A DNA stretch of 64,000 bases from Engelhardtia mirabilis (GTDB lineage Bacteria > Planctomycetota > UBA1135 > GCA-002686595): NCBI RefSeq assembly GCF_007748095.1, contig NZ_CP036287.1, positions 3,658,001 through 3,722,000 of the forward strand, read 5' to 3'. Positions 57,303 to 64,000 of this stretch are shown piece after piece. Position numbers and translations under genes: made by a program. Position 1 is the stretch's first letter. The number at the start of each line of letters is the position of its first letter. The notes beneath the pieces were generated by a model. That model made no database searches, was not told the DNA's origin, and was given only the letters and a program-made list of their open reading frames with translations.

Positions 57303-58201
57303 AACAGACCTTCGACGAGCGCAACCGCGACCTGATCGTCAACGTCGCCGGCGTGCTGAGTCACCGCGACCAGGCCCGCGTCAGTCCCTTCGACTCCGCC
57401 GTTCAGGGTGGCGACGCCGTGTGGGAGGGCCTGCGCGTCTACTCCGGGCGCATCTTCAAGCTCGACGAGCACCTGGCGCGGCTGGAGCACTCCGCCAAGG
57501 CCCTGGCCTACGAGCAGATTCCGCCACGCGCCTCGATCGTGGCCGAGATCGCGCGCACTCTCGAGGCCAATGGCATGCGCGACGGAGTGCACGTGCGGCT
57601 GACCCTCAGTCGCGGCGTCAAGTACACCAGCGGCATGGATCCCCGGCTCAACACCAGCGGTCCGACCTTGATCGTGCTGGCCGAGTGGAAGGCGCCGGTC
57701 TACGACCGCGCCGGTCTGGTGCTATCCACCTCGTCGGTGCGGCGCTTTCCGCCCGACTGCATGGATCCCAAGATCCACCACGCGAACCTGATCCAGTCGA
57801 TCCTGGCCAAGATCGAGGCCAACGCGGCGGGAGCGGACGACGCCCTGATGCTCGACCGACGCGGCTTCATCGCCGAGACCAACGCGACCCACCTGTTTGC
57901 GGTGGTGGAAGGCGTGCTGGTGACCAGCGACACCTCGGCCTGTCCGGAAGGCGTCACCCGCGCGACCGTGCTCGAGCTGGCCGCCGAGCACGGCATTCCC
58001 CACGCCGTGCGCGATTGGAGCCAGGCGGAGCTCTACCGCGCCAGCGAGGCCTTCTGCAGCGGCACCATGGGTGAACTCGCCGCCGTCACGAAGGTCGACG
58101 GACGCGTGATCGGCGACGGACTCCCCGGGCCCCTGACGGCCAGGCTCACGGCCTTGTACGCCGAGCGCACGGCGCGCGAGGGAACGCAGATCGTGCCGTG
58201 A
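57299..58201 (+). CDS. Class IV PLP aminotransferase (branched-chain aminotransferase-like)
   Basis: 300 residues from GTG. FDSAVQGGDAVWEGLRVYSG, the PLP Lys158 in CMDPKIHHANLIQS, and RRGFIAETNATHLFAV (Glu193) followed by CPEGVTRATVLEL are the class IV signatures. Length and motif spacing fit BCAT or D-amino-acid aminotransferase types; the 'Gvdi' substrate loop does not settle which. Coupled to the sulfotransferase gene. Confidence 0.8.
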   Translation: MKQTFDERNRDLIVNVAGVLSHRDQARVSPFDSAVQGGDAVWEGLRVYSGRIFKLDEHLARLEHSAKALAYEQIPPRASIVAEIARTLEANGMRDGVHVRLTLSRGVKYTSGMDPRLNTSGPTLIVLAEWKAPVYDRAGLVLSTSSVRRFPPDCMDPKIHHANLIQSILAKIEANAAGADDALMLDRRGFIAETNATHLFAVVEGVLVTSDTSACPEGVTRATVLELAAEHGIPHAVRDWSQAELYRASEAFCSGTMGELAAVTKVDGRVIGDGLPGPLTARLTALYAERTAREGTQIVP

Positions 58202-58242
58202 GTAGGCGTTCGTACGGTGCGAGGCACAGAACCGCCGCCTAC
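58202..58242. repeat. Short copy of the palindromic repeat family
   Basis: The stretch begins GTAGGCGTTCGTACGGTGC, as does the outer arm of the element at 56263, continues GAGGCACAGAACCGCCGCC and ends CTAC. It starts one base after the aminotransferase stop's first bases and ends where the next convergent gene stops. Same orientation as the left arm of the large copy. Confidence 0.8.
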
Positions 58243-59214
58243 TCACAGTCGCGCGAGGCGCTCCTCGAGCACCTCGACCGCCTCGCGGCGACGACCGAAG
58301 CCGTCCAGCCACTGCAGGTGCGGGTCGAGCAGCACGGCGCGGACGCTCTCGTAGAAGACCCGCGCCGCATCGGCCCGGCGCGCGGGGTCGACGCCGCGCA
58401 CCGTCGCGACCGCCGGCTCGAGCTCGGTCAGCAAGCCCCGGGCGCGGGCCATGGCCTGGCCGTCCGTGACGTCCTGGCGCCACTCCTCCTCGCCCACGAA
58501 GTACGAGGCCAACGCCAACAGCGCACCGGCAACGGCCACGAAGGCGCTAGCGCCCGGAGCGAAGACCGCCCCGGCGCCACCGATGCCCAAGAGGCCCACG
58601 CCCGCGCCACGCAGTCCCGCGGCACGGTCATCGGCCACTCGCGCGCTGGACAGCAACCGCTCCCCGCGCTCGGCCAGGTGCGCGATGCGCTCCTCGTACA
58701 GGAAGCGGCGCAGGTACTCGAAGCCCAGGGCCGCCCGGCGCGGCTCGGCGCCGGCGGAGGTGAGGACCGCTCCGAAGCAATCCAGGAAGGCCTGGGCCTC
58801 GCTGGCCCGAGCCCGGCGCCAACGCTCAAGGTCGCCGCGCTGGCGCAGGATCGAGACGTAGACCAGGCCGCCGACGCCGGTCACCGCGGCGGCCGCGCCT
58901 GCCACCCGCACCGGCCAAGAGCCGGGCATGATCGCCTGCAGGAACAGGAGAGCCGCGCCGGCCATGGTCGCCGCCAAGGTCCACTCATTGGCCGACTCGG
59001 CCAGGTCGCGGAAGGCCTTGCCGGCACGCTCGCACTCGGCAGCCGCCTGCTCATGTCGGCTGACCGCCTTCAACACGCGGTCGGAGGTCAGGACCTCCGC
59101 CAACTCCGGTGCTTCGGCCTGGAACCGTCGCGCATGCGCGGCCAGGTCGAGGGGCTGGTCCTCCGACGGCAGGGCGGTACCGACAATCTCCGCTGCGTTC
59201 TTCTGCTCCAACAT
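58243..59214 (-). CDS. Four-TM membrane protein (SLATT/DUF4231-like layout)
   Basis: 323 residues. Two pairs of transmembrane helices are seen: ~78-97 and ~105-122 (WTLAATMAGAALLFLQAIM, VAGAAAAVTGVGGLVYV), then ~205-222 and ~228-245 (GVGLLGIGGAGAVFAPGA, FVAVAGALLALASYFVG). Each pair is followed by a charged helix (RWRRARASEAQAFLDCF). This two-TM-plus-helix plan resembles SLATT/DUF4231 proteins, some of which are effectors in nucleotide-signalled defence. No nucleotide cyclase gene is adjacent, so the resemblance may be only in layout. Confidence 0.5.
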   Translation of the reverse strand: MLEQKNAAEIVGTALPSEDQPLDLAAHARRFQAEAPELAEVLTSDRVLKAVSRHEQAAAECERAGKAFRDLAESANEWTLAATMAGAALLFLQAIMPGSWPVRVAGAAAAVTGVGGLVYVSILRQRGDLERWRRARASEAQAFLDCFGAVLTSAGAEPRRAALGFEYLRRFLYEERIAHLAERGERLLSSARVADDRAAGLRGAGVGLLGIGGAGAVFAPGASAFVAVAGALLALASYFVGEEEWRQDVTDGQAMARARGLLTELEPAVATVRGVDPARRADAARVFYESVRAVLLDPHLQWLDGFGRRREAVEVLEERLARL

Positions 59215-59225
59215 GGGTTTCGACC

Positions 59226-60710
59226 TCAGGAGGGTTCTGCGGCCGCCGTCAGGCGCGCCAGGCCACTCTCGATGCGCGCCGTGGTGCGCGCCGCCCCCAA
59301 TAGGGCCACGATCTCGAACAGGTCGGGGCCGCCGGGCTTGCCGGACAGGACGCAGCGCAGGGGCTGGAACAGCTGGGGGAGCTTGATGCCGGACTCGCCG
59401 ATCCAGTCCTTCGTCGCGGCACCCAGCGCGGCGGCGTCGATCGGCTCGACCAAGCGCTCGCGCGCCCAAGCGTGCCAGGCAGCCAGGTGGACGGTGCCCT
59501 GCTTGGTCGCGGCGGCGAGGGCCTTCTCGTCGTACTCGACGGCATCGTCGGCGGCGAACAGGTAGGCGAGCTGGTCGGGAAGATCGCTGTAGGTGGTGAT
59601 GCGCTCCCGCGCGGTCTCGGTCGCGCGCTCGAACCAGGCGCGGTCGGCCGCGACAGCCGCGGCATTGGCCAAGCCGGCGCTCTCCAGGTACGGCAAGCCG
59701 TGGTCCAGGACCTGGCCGGGTGACTCCGTCCGCACGTACTGCTCCGAGAGCCAGCTCAGCTTCTGCAGGTCGAAGACCGACCCGCTCTTCGAGACGACGC
59801 CGACGTCGAAGTGCTCGACCAGCTGCTGCCGGCTGAAGACTTCGGTCTCGCCGTCCAGGGCCCAGCCCTGCAGGGCGAGGAAGTTGATCACGGCCTCGAC
59901 CGGATAGCCCTTGCGGCGGTAGTCGGCCAGGGCCGTGTCGCCGTCGCGCTTGCTCATCTTCTTGCCGCCGACCGCCAGCATCAGCGGCACGTGGGCGAAG
60001 CTCGGAATCGGCTCGCCCAGGGCCTGGTAGAGCAGGATCTGCTTGGGCGTGTTGACCAAGTGTTCCTCGCCGCGGATCACGTGGCTGATCTGCATCGCGC
60101 TGTCGTCGCAGACGCAGACCAGGTTGTAGGTGGGCGCGCCGTCGCCGCGGACCATGACCCAGTCGTCGACCTCGGCGTGCTCGAAGGTCACCCGGCCGCG
60201 GATCTGGTCCTGGAAGGTCGTGCTGCCCTCGGGCACCCGGAAGCGCAGCACGAACGTCTCGCCGGCGTCGATGCGCCGCTTGACGGTCTCGTCGTCCAGG
60301 TCGCGGCACAGCCCGTCGTAGCGCGCCGTCTCGCGCCGCGCCTGCTGCTGTTCGCGCACGGCGTCGAGCCGCTCACGGGTACAGAAGCAGGGGTAGGCCC
60401 AGCCGGCCCGCCGCAACTGGGCGGCGACCCCCAGGTGCATCGCCGCGCGCTCGCTCTGGCGGTAGGGGCCGAAGGGGCCGCCGACGTCGGGGCCCTCGTC
60501 CCAGTCGATCCCGAGCCAGCGAAAGCCGTCGAGGATCTCGTCCTCCCAGCGGCGCTCGGAGCGCTCGGGGTCCGTGTCCTCGATACGCAGGATGAACTGT
60601 CCACCGTGGTGCCGGGCGTAGGCCCAGACGAACAGGGCGGTGCGAGCCCCACCGATGTGGAGCGGGCCGGTCGGGCTGGGGGCGAAGCGGGTGCGGACGG
60701 GGGCAGTCAA
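59226..60710 (-). CDS. gltX: Glutamyl-tRNA synthetase
   Basis: 494 residues from TTG, chosen because it places RTRFAPSPTGPLHIGGART at the N-terminus as usual; ATGs further upstream add a Pro/Arg-rich leader. Class I motifs HIGG (18-21) and KMSKRDG (251-257) are present. A zinc site Cys108-x-Cys110 ... Tyr131-x3-Cys135 (YPCFCTRERL, YDGLC) matches the E. coli enzyme. It charges tRNA-Glu (possibly tRNA-Gln as well, if the host uses the amidotransferase route). Confidence 0.95.
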   Translation of the reverse strand: MTAPVRTRFAPSPTGPLHIGGARTALFVWAYARHHGGQFILRIEDTDPERSERRWEDEILDGFRWLGIDWDEGPDVGGPFGPYRQSERAAMHLGVAAQLRRAGWAYPCFCTRERLDAVREQQQARRETARYDGLCRDLDDETVKRRIDAGETFVLRFRVPEGSTTFQDQIRGRVTFEHAEVDDWVMVRGDGAPTYNLVCVCDDSAMQISHVIRGEEHLVNTPKQILLYQALGEPIPSFAHVPLMLAVGGKKMSKRDGDTALADYRRKGYPVEAVINFLALQGWALDGETEVFSRQQLVEHFDVGVVSKSGSVFDLQKLSWLSEQYVRTESPGQVLDHGLPYLESAGLANAAAVAADRAWFERATETARERITTYSDLPDQLAYLFAADDAVEYDEKALAAATKQGTVHLAAWHAWARERLVEPIDAAALGAATKDWIGESGIKLPQLFQPLRCVLSGKPGGPDLFEIVALLGAARTTARIESGLARLTAAAEPS

Positions 60711-60937
60711 GGGCTCGATCTGGACAGGGTCTGGGGGGCTCGGAAGGGCGGGGAGGATACGGCGGCGCTCCGGCGGCCCCCGCGGGAAACCGCACAGCGC
60801 GGGCCCCCGGCTCAACATCACCCCAAGAAGGGGGCTTTGATGTCGAAGATAGAACCTATACACCTGTCCGGACTTGGCCCACAAGACCGGGTCCGACGTC
60901 CAGACCTTCGTCCACAGACCCCCGCCCAGCCAGCCCA

Positions 60938-61834
60938 GTGCCCAGCGCCAAGAAGACCCCCGAACTGCTCTCGATCGGTGAACTCGCCCAGGCGACCGGG
61001 ATCTCTCCGGACACGATTCGAGTCTGGGAGCGCCGCTACGGCGTGCCGCAGCCGGTCCGCCTGCCCTCCGGCCACCGACGCTACACCCCGGAGCAGCTGC
61101 GCTGGCTGCGTCGGGTGGTCGAGGCCGTGTCCCTTGGACACCGCCCGGGCGCGATCGTGCGCGGCAGCGACGCGGAGCTCCAGGACCTGCTCGACAACCG
61201 CCGGACCCGGGTCGACAAGCCCTCGGACATGGGAGCGTGGATCGACCTGGTGCGATCCTTCGACGGCGGCACCCTCACCGCGACCCTGCGCGAGAGTTTC
61301 GACCGCCAGGCCCCCGGGGACTTCCTGACCCAGGTCGTCGCGCCCCTCGATCACGAGGTTCAGCGGCGCTGCGTCGACGGCGACCTCGAGGTGCGTCACA
61401 GCCACTTCGTCAAGGAGGTGCTGCAAGACGTGCTGCGCGGCCTGCGGATCTCGATCGGAGTGCCCACGGGCGGGCCGCGGGTGCTGGTCGCCGCCCTCGA
61501 CGAGGACATGCACGACCTGCCGGTGCAGATGGCGGCCCTCTTGTGCGCAGCCAAGGGCATCCTGCCCCGCGTCCTGGGCTCCAACACGCCCTTCGACCAG
61601 ATCCGCCGCGCCGCGACGGAGATGCACGTCGACGGTGTCGCGGTGCCCACCGCGCCGGTCCAGTGCACCTCGGATCAGGACGCCCGCATCGAGTCGTTGC
61701 GCGATGCATTGCCGGACGAGATCGCCCTGTGCGTCGGCTGGCACGACGCTCGCTTCACCCGGCGGCCCCGGCGCGGCGTCCGCATCGTGCGCGAGGTCGC
61801 GGAGTTCGAGCTCTGGTTGCGCGAGCTGCTCTGA
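60938..61834 (+). CDS. MerR-family regulator with a CarH/LitR-like C-terminal domain
   Basis: 298 residues from GTG. The N-terminus is a MerR winged helix (LLSIGELAQATGISPDTIRVWERRYG, residues ~10-35, then PSGHRRYTPEQLRWLRR). The rest resembles the B12-binding region of CarH/LitR: a helical bundle (FLTQVVAPLDHEVQRRCVDG, LEVRHSHFVKEVLQDVL) and a Rossmann part starting RVLVAALDEDMHDLPVQM. The His of the D-x-H-x-x-G cobalt motif is kept (DMHDLP) but Gly is Pro, and the Glu-His of the bundle is Ser-His. Light or B12 sensing is uncertain. Confidence 0.7.
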   Translation: MPSAKKTPELLSIGELAQATGISPDTIRVWERRYGVPQPVRLPSGHRRYTPEQLRWLRRVVEAVSLGHRPGAIVRGSDAELQDLLDNRRTRVDKPSDMGAWIDLVRSFDGGTLTATLRESFDRQAPGDFLTQVVAPLDHEVQRRCVDGDLEVRHSHFVKEVLQDVLRGLRISIGVPTGGPRVLVAALDEDMHDLPVQMAALLCAAKGILPRVLGSNTPFDQIRRAATEMHVDGVAVPTAPVQCTSDQDARIESLRDALPDEIALCVGWHDARFTRRPRRGVRIVREVAEFELWLRELL

Positions 61835-61860
61835 GCTGACCGCGCGGGCGATCGGGCTCC

Positions 61861-61913
61861 GACGCGAACAGGGCCGCCCCCTCGCATGGCGAGGGGGCGG
61901 CCCTGTTCGCGTC
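61861..61913. terminator. 25-bp perfect inverted repeat, bidirectional terminator
   Basis: Arms 61861-61885 and 61889-61913 are perfect complements around the loop ATG, starting GACGCGAACAGGGCCGCC. It lies between convergent stops (61834 and 61935), the expected place for a shared terminator. Confidence 0.85.
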
Positions 61914-61934
61914 AGGCCAGCCGCGCGTGCGCGA

Positions 61935-63089
61935 TCAGGCGCGCTGCTCGAGCCCGGCCAGCCCGTAGGCCTTGGGCCCCACGTACTTGAGGTTGCAGCA
62001 ACCGTTGCAACCGGCGTAGATGCGCTTCTGTTTGATGTCGCGCCGGAACTCGCGGAACTCCTCGCCGTTCCAGATCTCCTGCAGGGTCTGGGAGCGACTG
62101 TCGCCCGTCCGCAGGTAGTAGCAGGGCGAGTAGCGGCCGTCCGCGGTGAGCTGCACCCTGGACCAGGGGCTCTCGCACACGTACTCGTCGGGCGAGAGGG
62201 CGCGGTCGTCGGTGTAGTGACGCACGAATTCGTCGATCGGCAGGCCGGGGGGCGTCAGGCGGATCTGCACGCCGAGCGTCTTCTCGAGCTCGTAGCAGGC
62301 GATCAGCTGCTCGCGCAGGAATTCCGGATCCACGCCCTCAGGGCGCGGCTGCGGGATCGTCAGGCGACTCTCCTCGGGGTTCGCGATCAGGGTCGACGAG
62401 TGGCCCACGAGGTCGTGCTCGGCCATGAAGTTGACCAGGTCCGAGCCCAGCTCCGCCGCCAGGTGCATGAAGTCCTGCATCCCGCCGACGGTCTCCTCGG
62501 TCACGACCATCTTGAGGTTGAACTTGGGGAAGACCTTCCCCTTCTTGGCCCGCAGCCGAACCATGTTGCGGATGCCCTCGATCGTGCGCTTGTAGCTGCC
62601 GGGGCGGCCCACGACCTCGTCGTGGCGGGCCTCGTTGCCCTCGAGGCTGATCCCGACCAGCACCAGACCGTTGTTCCAGGGGTGCTTGGGTCCCAGGTCC
62701 GTGTAGAGCTCGGCGATGTCCTCTTTGATCAGCGCGCCGTTGCTGATGATGTGCGTGCGGTGATGCTTGCTGGCGTAGCGCAGGACCTCGGGGAAGTCCT
62801 TGCGGACCAGGGTCTCGCCGCCCGAGAAGGTGATCAGACGGCCCTTCGGGAACTCGTCGATGGCCTTCTTGATCTCGTCGGTCTTGAACTCCTTGACCGG
62901 CCCGACCGTCTCCACCTCGCCCTTGATGATGTCGAGGTACTGGCAGAAGTTGCAGCGCAGGTTGCAGCGGTAGGTGACCTCCAGGAACATGTGGATCGGC
63001 TGGAAAGCACGACCACTGGGCGACAGGGCGCGCGGGATGGCGCCGTGCCACTTGACGATGTCGGAGAGCGCTGAGCTGAGGTTGATCAT
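61935..63089 (-). CDS. Radical SAM enzyme with SPASM domain
   Basis: 384 residues from the ATG giving MINLSSALSD. The [4Fe-4S] SAM motif is VTYRCNLRCNFCQYL (Cys42, Cys46, Cys49). LITFSGGETLVRKDFPE and HIISNGALI follow as in the family. A Cys-rich C-terminus (YVCESPWSRVQL, RYSPCYYL, AGCNGCCNLKY) fits a SPASM auxiliary-cluster domain. Such enzymes modify peptides or other substrates; no precursor peptide gene was recognised next to it. Confidence 0.85.
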   Translation of the reverse strand: MINLSSALSDIVKWHGAIPRALSPSGRAFQPIHMFLEVTYRCNLRCNFCQYLDIIKGEVETVGPVKEFKTDEIKKAIDEFPKGRLITFSGGETLVRKDFPEVLRYASKHHRTHIISNGALIKEDIAELYTDLGPKHPWNNGLVLVGISLEGNEARHDEVVGRPGSYKRTIEGIRNMVRLRAKKGKVFPKFNLKMVVTEETVGGMQDFMHLAAELGSDLVNFMAEHDLVGHSSTLIANPEESRLTIPQPRPEGVDPEFLREQLIACYELEKTLGVQIRLTPPGLPIDEFVRHYTDDRALSPDEYVCESPWSRVQLTADGRYSPCYYLRTGDSRSQTLQEIWNGEEFREFRRDIKQKRIYAGCNGCCNLKYVGPKAYGLAGLEQRA

Positions 63090-63449
63090 CGCTGGGCGGT
63101 TATGGCCCGAGGAGGTGTAGCCCGAAGAGGAGGTCGTCCCGCCTGAGGCACGCTGGGCCGGGGCGGGCTGCCTCGGGAGCGCGGCGGACGGCAGGGTTCG
63201 GCCCGGATGGCCGTGGGTCCAGAGTCGGTCGATCGGTCGGTCCGGCGAGCGTGTCCGCCGGGCAGAGGCCCAGGGAGCGCCCTGGAGTGGCCAGGGGGCC
63301 GATCGCCGCGCCAAATCGCACGCGGACGGAAGAGTTTCGGCCCAAGTCTACGCCGCCCTCCTGGCCCGGCAACCGGAGCGCTCCAAATCGGGCCTGCTGG
63401 GACCGGGCCGGTCCTCGCTTCCGGGTCCCCTGGCCTGCAAGATCCCGCC
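63090..63449. other. Divergent intergenic region
   Basis: 360 bases between the radical SAM start and the adenosine deaminase ATG. ORFs on either strand here are Arg/Pro-rich and look like shadows. Promoters for both genes should lie inside, but none was recognised; no repeats or strong hairpins were seen. Confidence 0.4.
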
Positions 63450-64000
63450 ATGCCCTCCGCCTCCAGCCCGACCCTCGACGCCAATCTCCTCCGACGCCTG
63501 CCCAAGGTCGTGCTCCACGAGCACCTGGACGGGAGCATGCGGCCCTCGACCATCCTCGAGTTGGCGGCCGAGATCGGTTACGACCAGCTCCCGGAGAGCG
63601 AGCCCGGGGCCCTGGGGCGCTGGTTCTTCGAGGGCGCCGACCGCGGCTCCCTGGCCCAGTACCTGGAGGGGTTCCGGCACACGATCGCCCTCTTGCAGAC
63701 CGAAGCCGCCCTCGAGCGAGCCGCCTACGAGTACCTCGAGGACTCGGTCGCCGACGGGGTCGTCTACTCCGAGGTGCGCTTCGCCCCCCACCTGCACACC
63801 TTCGAGGGCCTGGGCCTGGATGCGGTCATGCACGCCGTCCTGCGAGGCCTGCGGCGGGCGGCGGTGGACTTCGACACGGGCTTCGGCCTGATCGTCTGCG
63901 CCCTGCGGAACGAGTCGGAGGAGCTCTCGATCAAGCTCGCCGAACTGGCCATCGCCTACCGCGACGAGGGCTGCGTGGGCTTCGACCTGGCCGGCGAGGA
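63450..64000 (+). CDS. Adenosine deaminase family protein (5' part)
   Basis: Starts at ATG 63450 and runs off the end of the window after about 183 residues. The metal-binding HxH motif is in LPKVVLHEHLDGSMRP (His23, His25). VVYSEVRFAPHLHTFEGL (~105-121) and FGLIVCALRN match the middle of ADA-family enzymes. The downstream His and Asp metal ligands are outside the window, so adenosine versus adenine or another purine cannot be judged. Confidence 0.85.
   Translation, partial: MPSASSPTLDANLLRRLPKVVLHEHLDGSMRPSTILELAAEIGYDQLPESEPGALGRWFFEGADRGSLAQYLEGFRHTIALLQTEAALERAAYEYLEDSVADGVVYSEVRFAPHLHTFEGLGLDAVMHAVLRGLRRAAVDFDTGFGLIVCALRNESEELSIKLAELAIAYRDEGCVGFDLAGE

Noticed and set aside
60711..60884. 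Longer GltX starting at an upstream ATG
   Set aside because: It would add up to 58 Pro/Arg-rich residues before the class I HIGH region, which is normally close to the N-terminus.
1..64000. CRISPR arrays, rRNA genes, insertion sequences with transposase
   Set aside because: No regularly spaced repeats, no rRNA segments and no transposase-like protein were seen; the only repeats are the 16-bp tandem unit and the palindromic elements.

Overview
The window is G+C-rich throughout, with heavy use of GTG and TTG starts. It splits into two parts at a tRNA-Met gene (38489-38565, minus strand). Bases 1 to about 38488 are the right-hand part of a prophage of a long-tailed (siphovirus-like) phage. Bases 38566-64000 are bacterial chromosome. 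The host looks like a member of the Planctomycetota: very high G+C, a secreted protein with several carboxypeptidase-regulatory-like domains, a lipoprotein of the sulfatase fold, a zinc-finger/FecR anti-sigma-like protein, a sulfotransferase, and palindromic GTGCCAGGCAC-type repeats. This assignment is inference; the window has no rRNA or other strong taxonomic marker.

Prophage layout. The left end lies outside the window, because an open frame enters from base 1 and neither a repressor nor replication genes are present. From left to right there is: a small accessory cluster (1-1242); a secreted glycan-lyase-like protein followed by a small membrane protein and a membrane-anchored coiled-coil protein, together a possible lysis module (1359-4374); thirteen tightly packed small minus-strand genes (4331-8112); and then a long plus-strand late operon. 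The late operon runs terminase large subunit, unknown, lipoprotein, portal, MuF-like minor head protein, scaffold, major capsid, fibre-like protein, SGNH-esterase/LamG protein, neck proteins, a double tail terminator, tail tube, tail assembly chaperones joined by a GGGAAAG -1 frameshift site, tape measure, and a tail tip related to gene transfer agent (GTA) tails (DUF2460, Kelch propeller, DUF2163, NlpC/P60, gp15-like in two pieces). After it come a uracil-DNA-glycosylase-like protein, a terminase-small-subunit-like protein, a RusA-like resolvase, small unknowns, a minus-strand lipoprotein/zinc-finger pair, and a tyrosine integrase whose 3' end runs into the tRNA-Met gene, the evident attachment site.

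Chromosomal layout. Next to the prophage are a cysteine dioxygenase and a degenerate sensor-like protein. A structured intergenic region follows (40579-41020). Next is a minus-strand set: a secreted alpha/beta hydrolase, a Ppx/GppA phosphatase overlapping a multi-domain envelope protein, and a PAS-GGDEF diguanylate cyclase. A second minus-strand operon (54162 down to 47650) holds a polyprenyl-type GT2 glycosyltransferase, an ArnT/PMT-like membrane glycosyltransferase, a lipoprotein of the alkaline phosphatase/sulfatase superfamily, a metallophosphoesterase and a beta-propeller, which suggests envelope glycan work. Beyond it lie the FecR/zinc-finger protein, a FabH-like ketoacyl synthase, a sulfotransferase/class IV aminotransferase pair bracketed by related palindromic repeats, a four-TM membrane protein, gltX, a MerR/CarH-like regulator, a radical SAM-SPASM enzyme and the start of an adenosine deaminase.

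The main surprises are in the phage: fibre and esterase genes placed beside the capsid gene, a polysaccharide-lyase-like protein in the probable lysis locus, a Kelch propeller in the tail tip, a duplicated tail terminator and an uncharacterised minus-strand gene chain.
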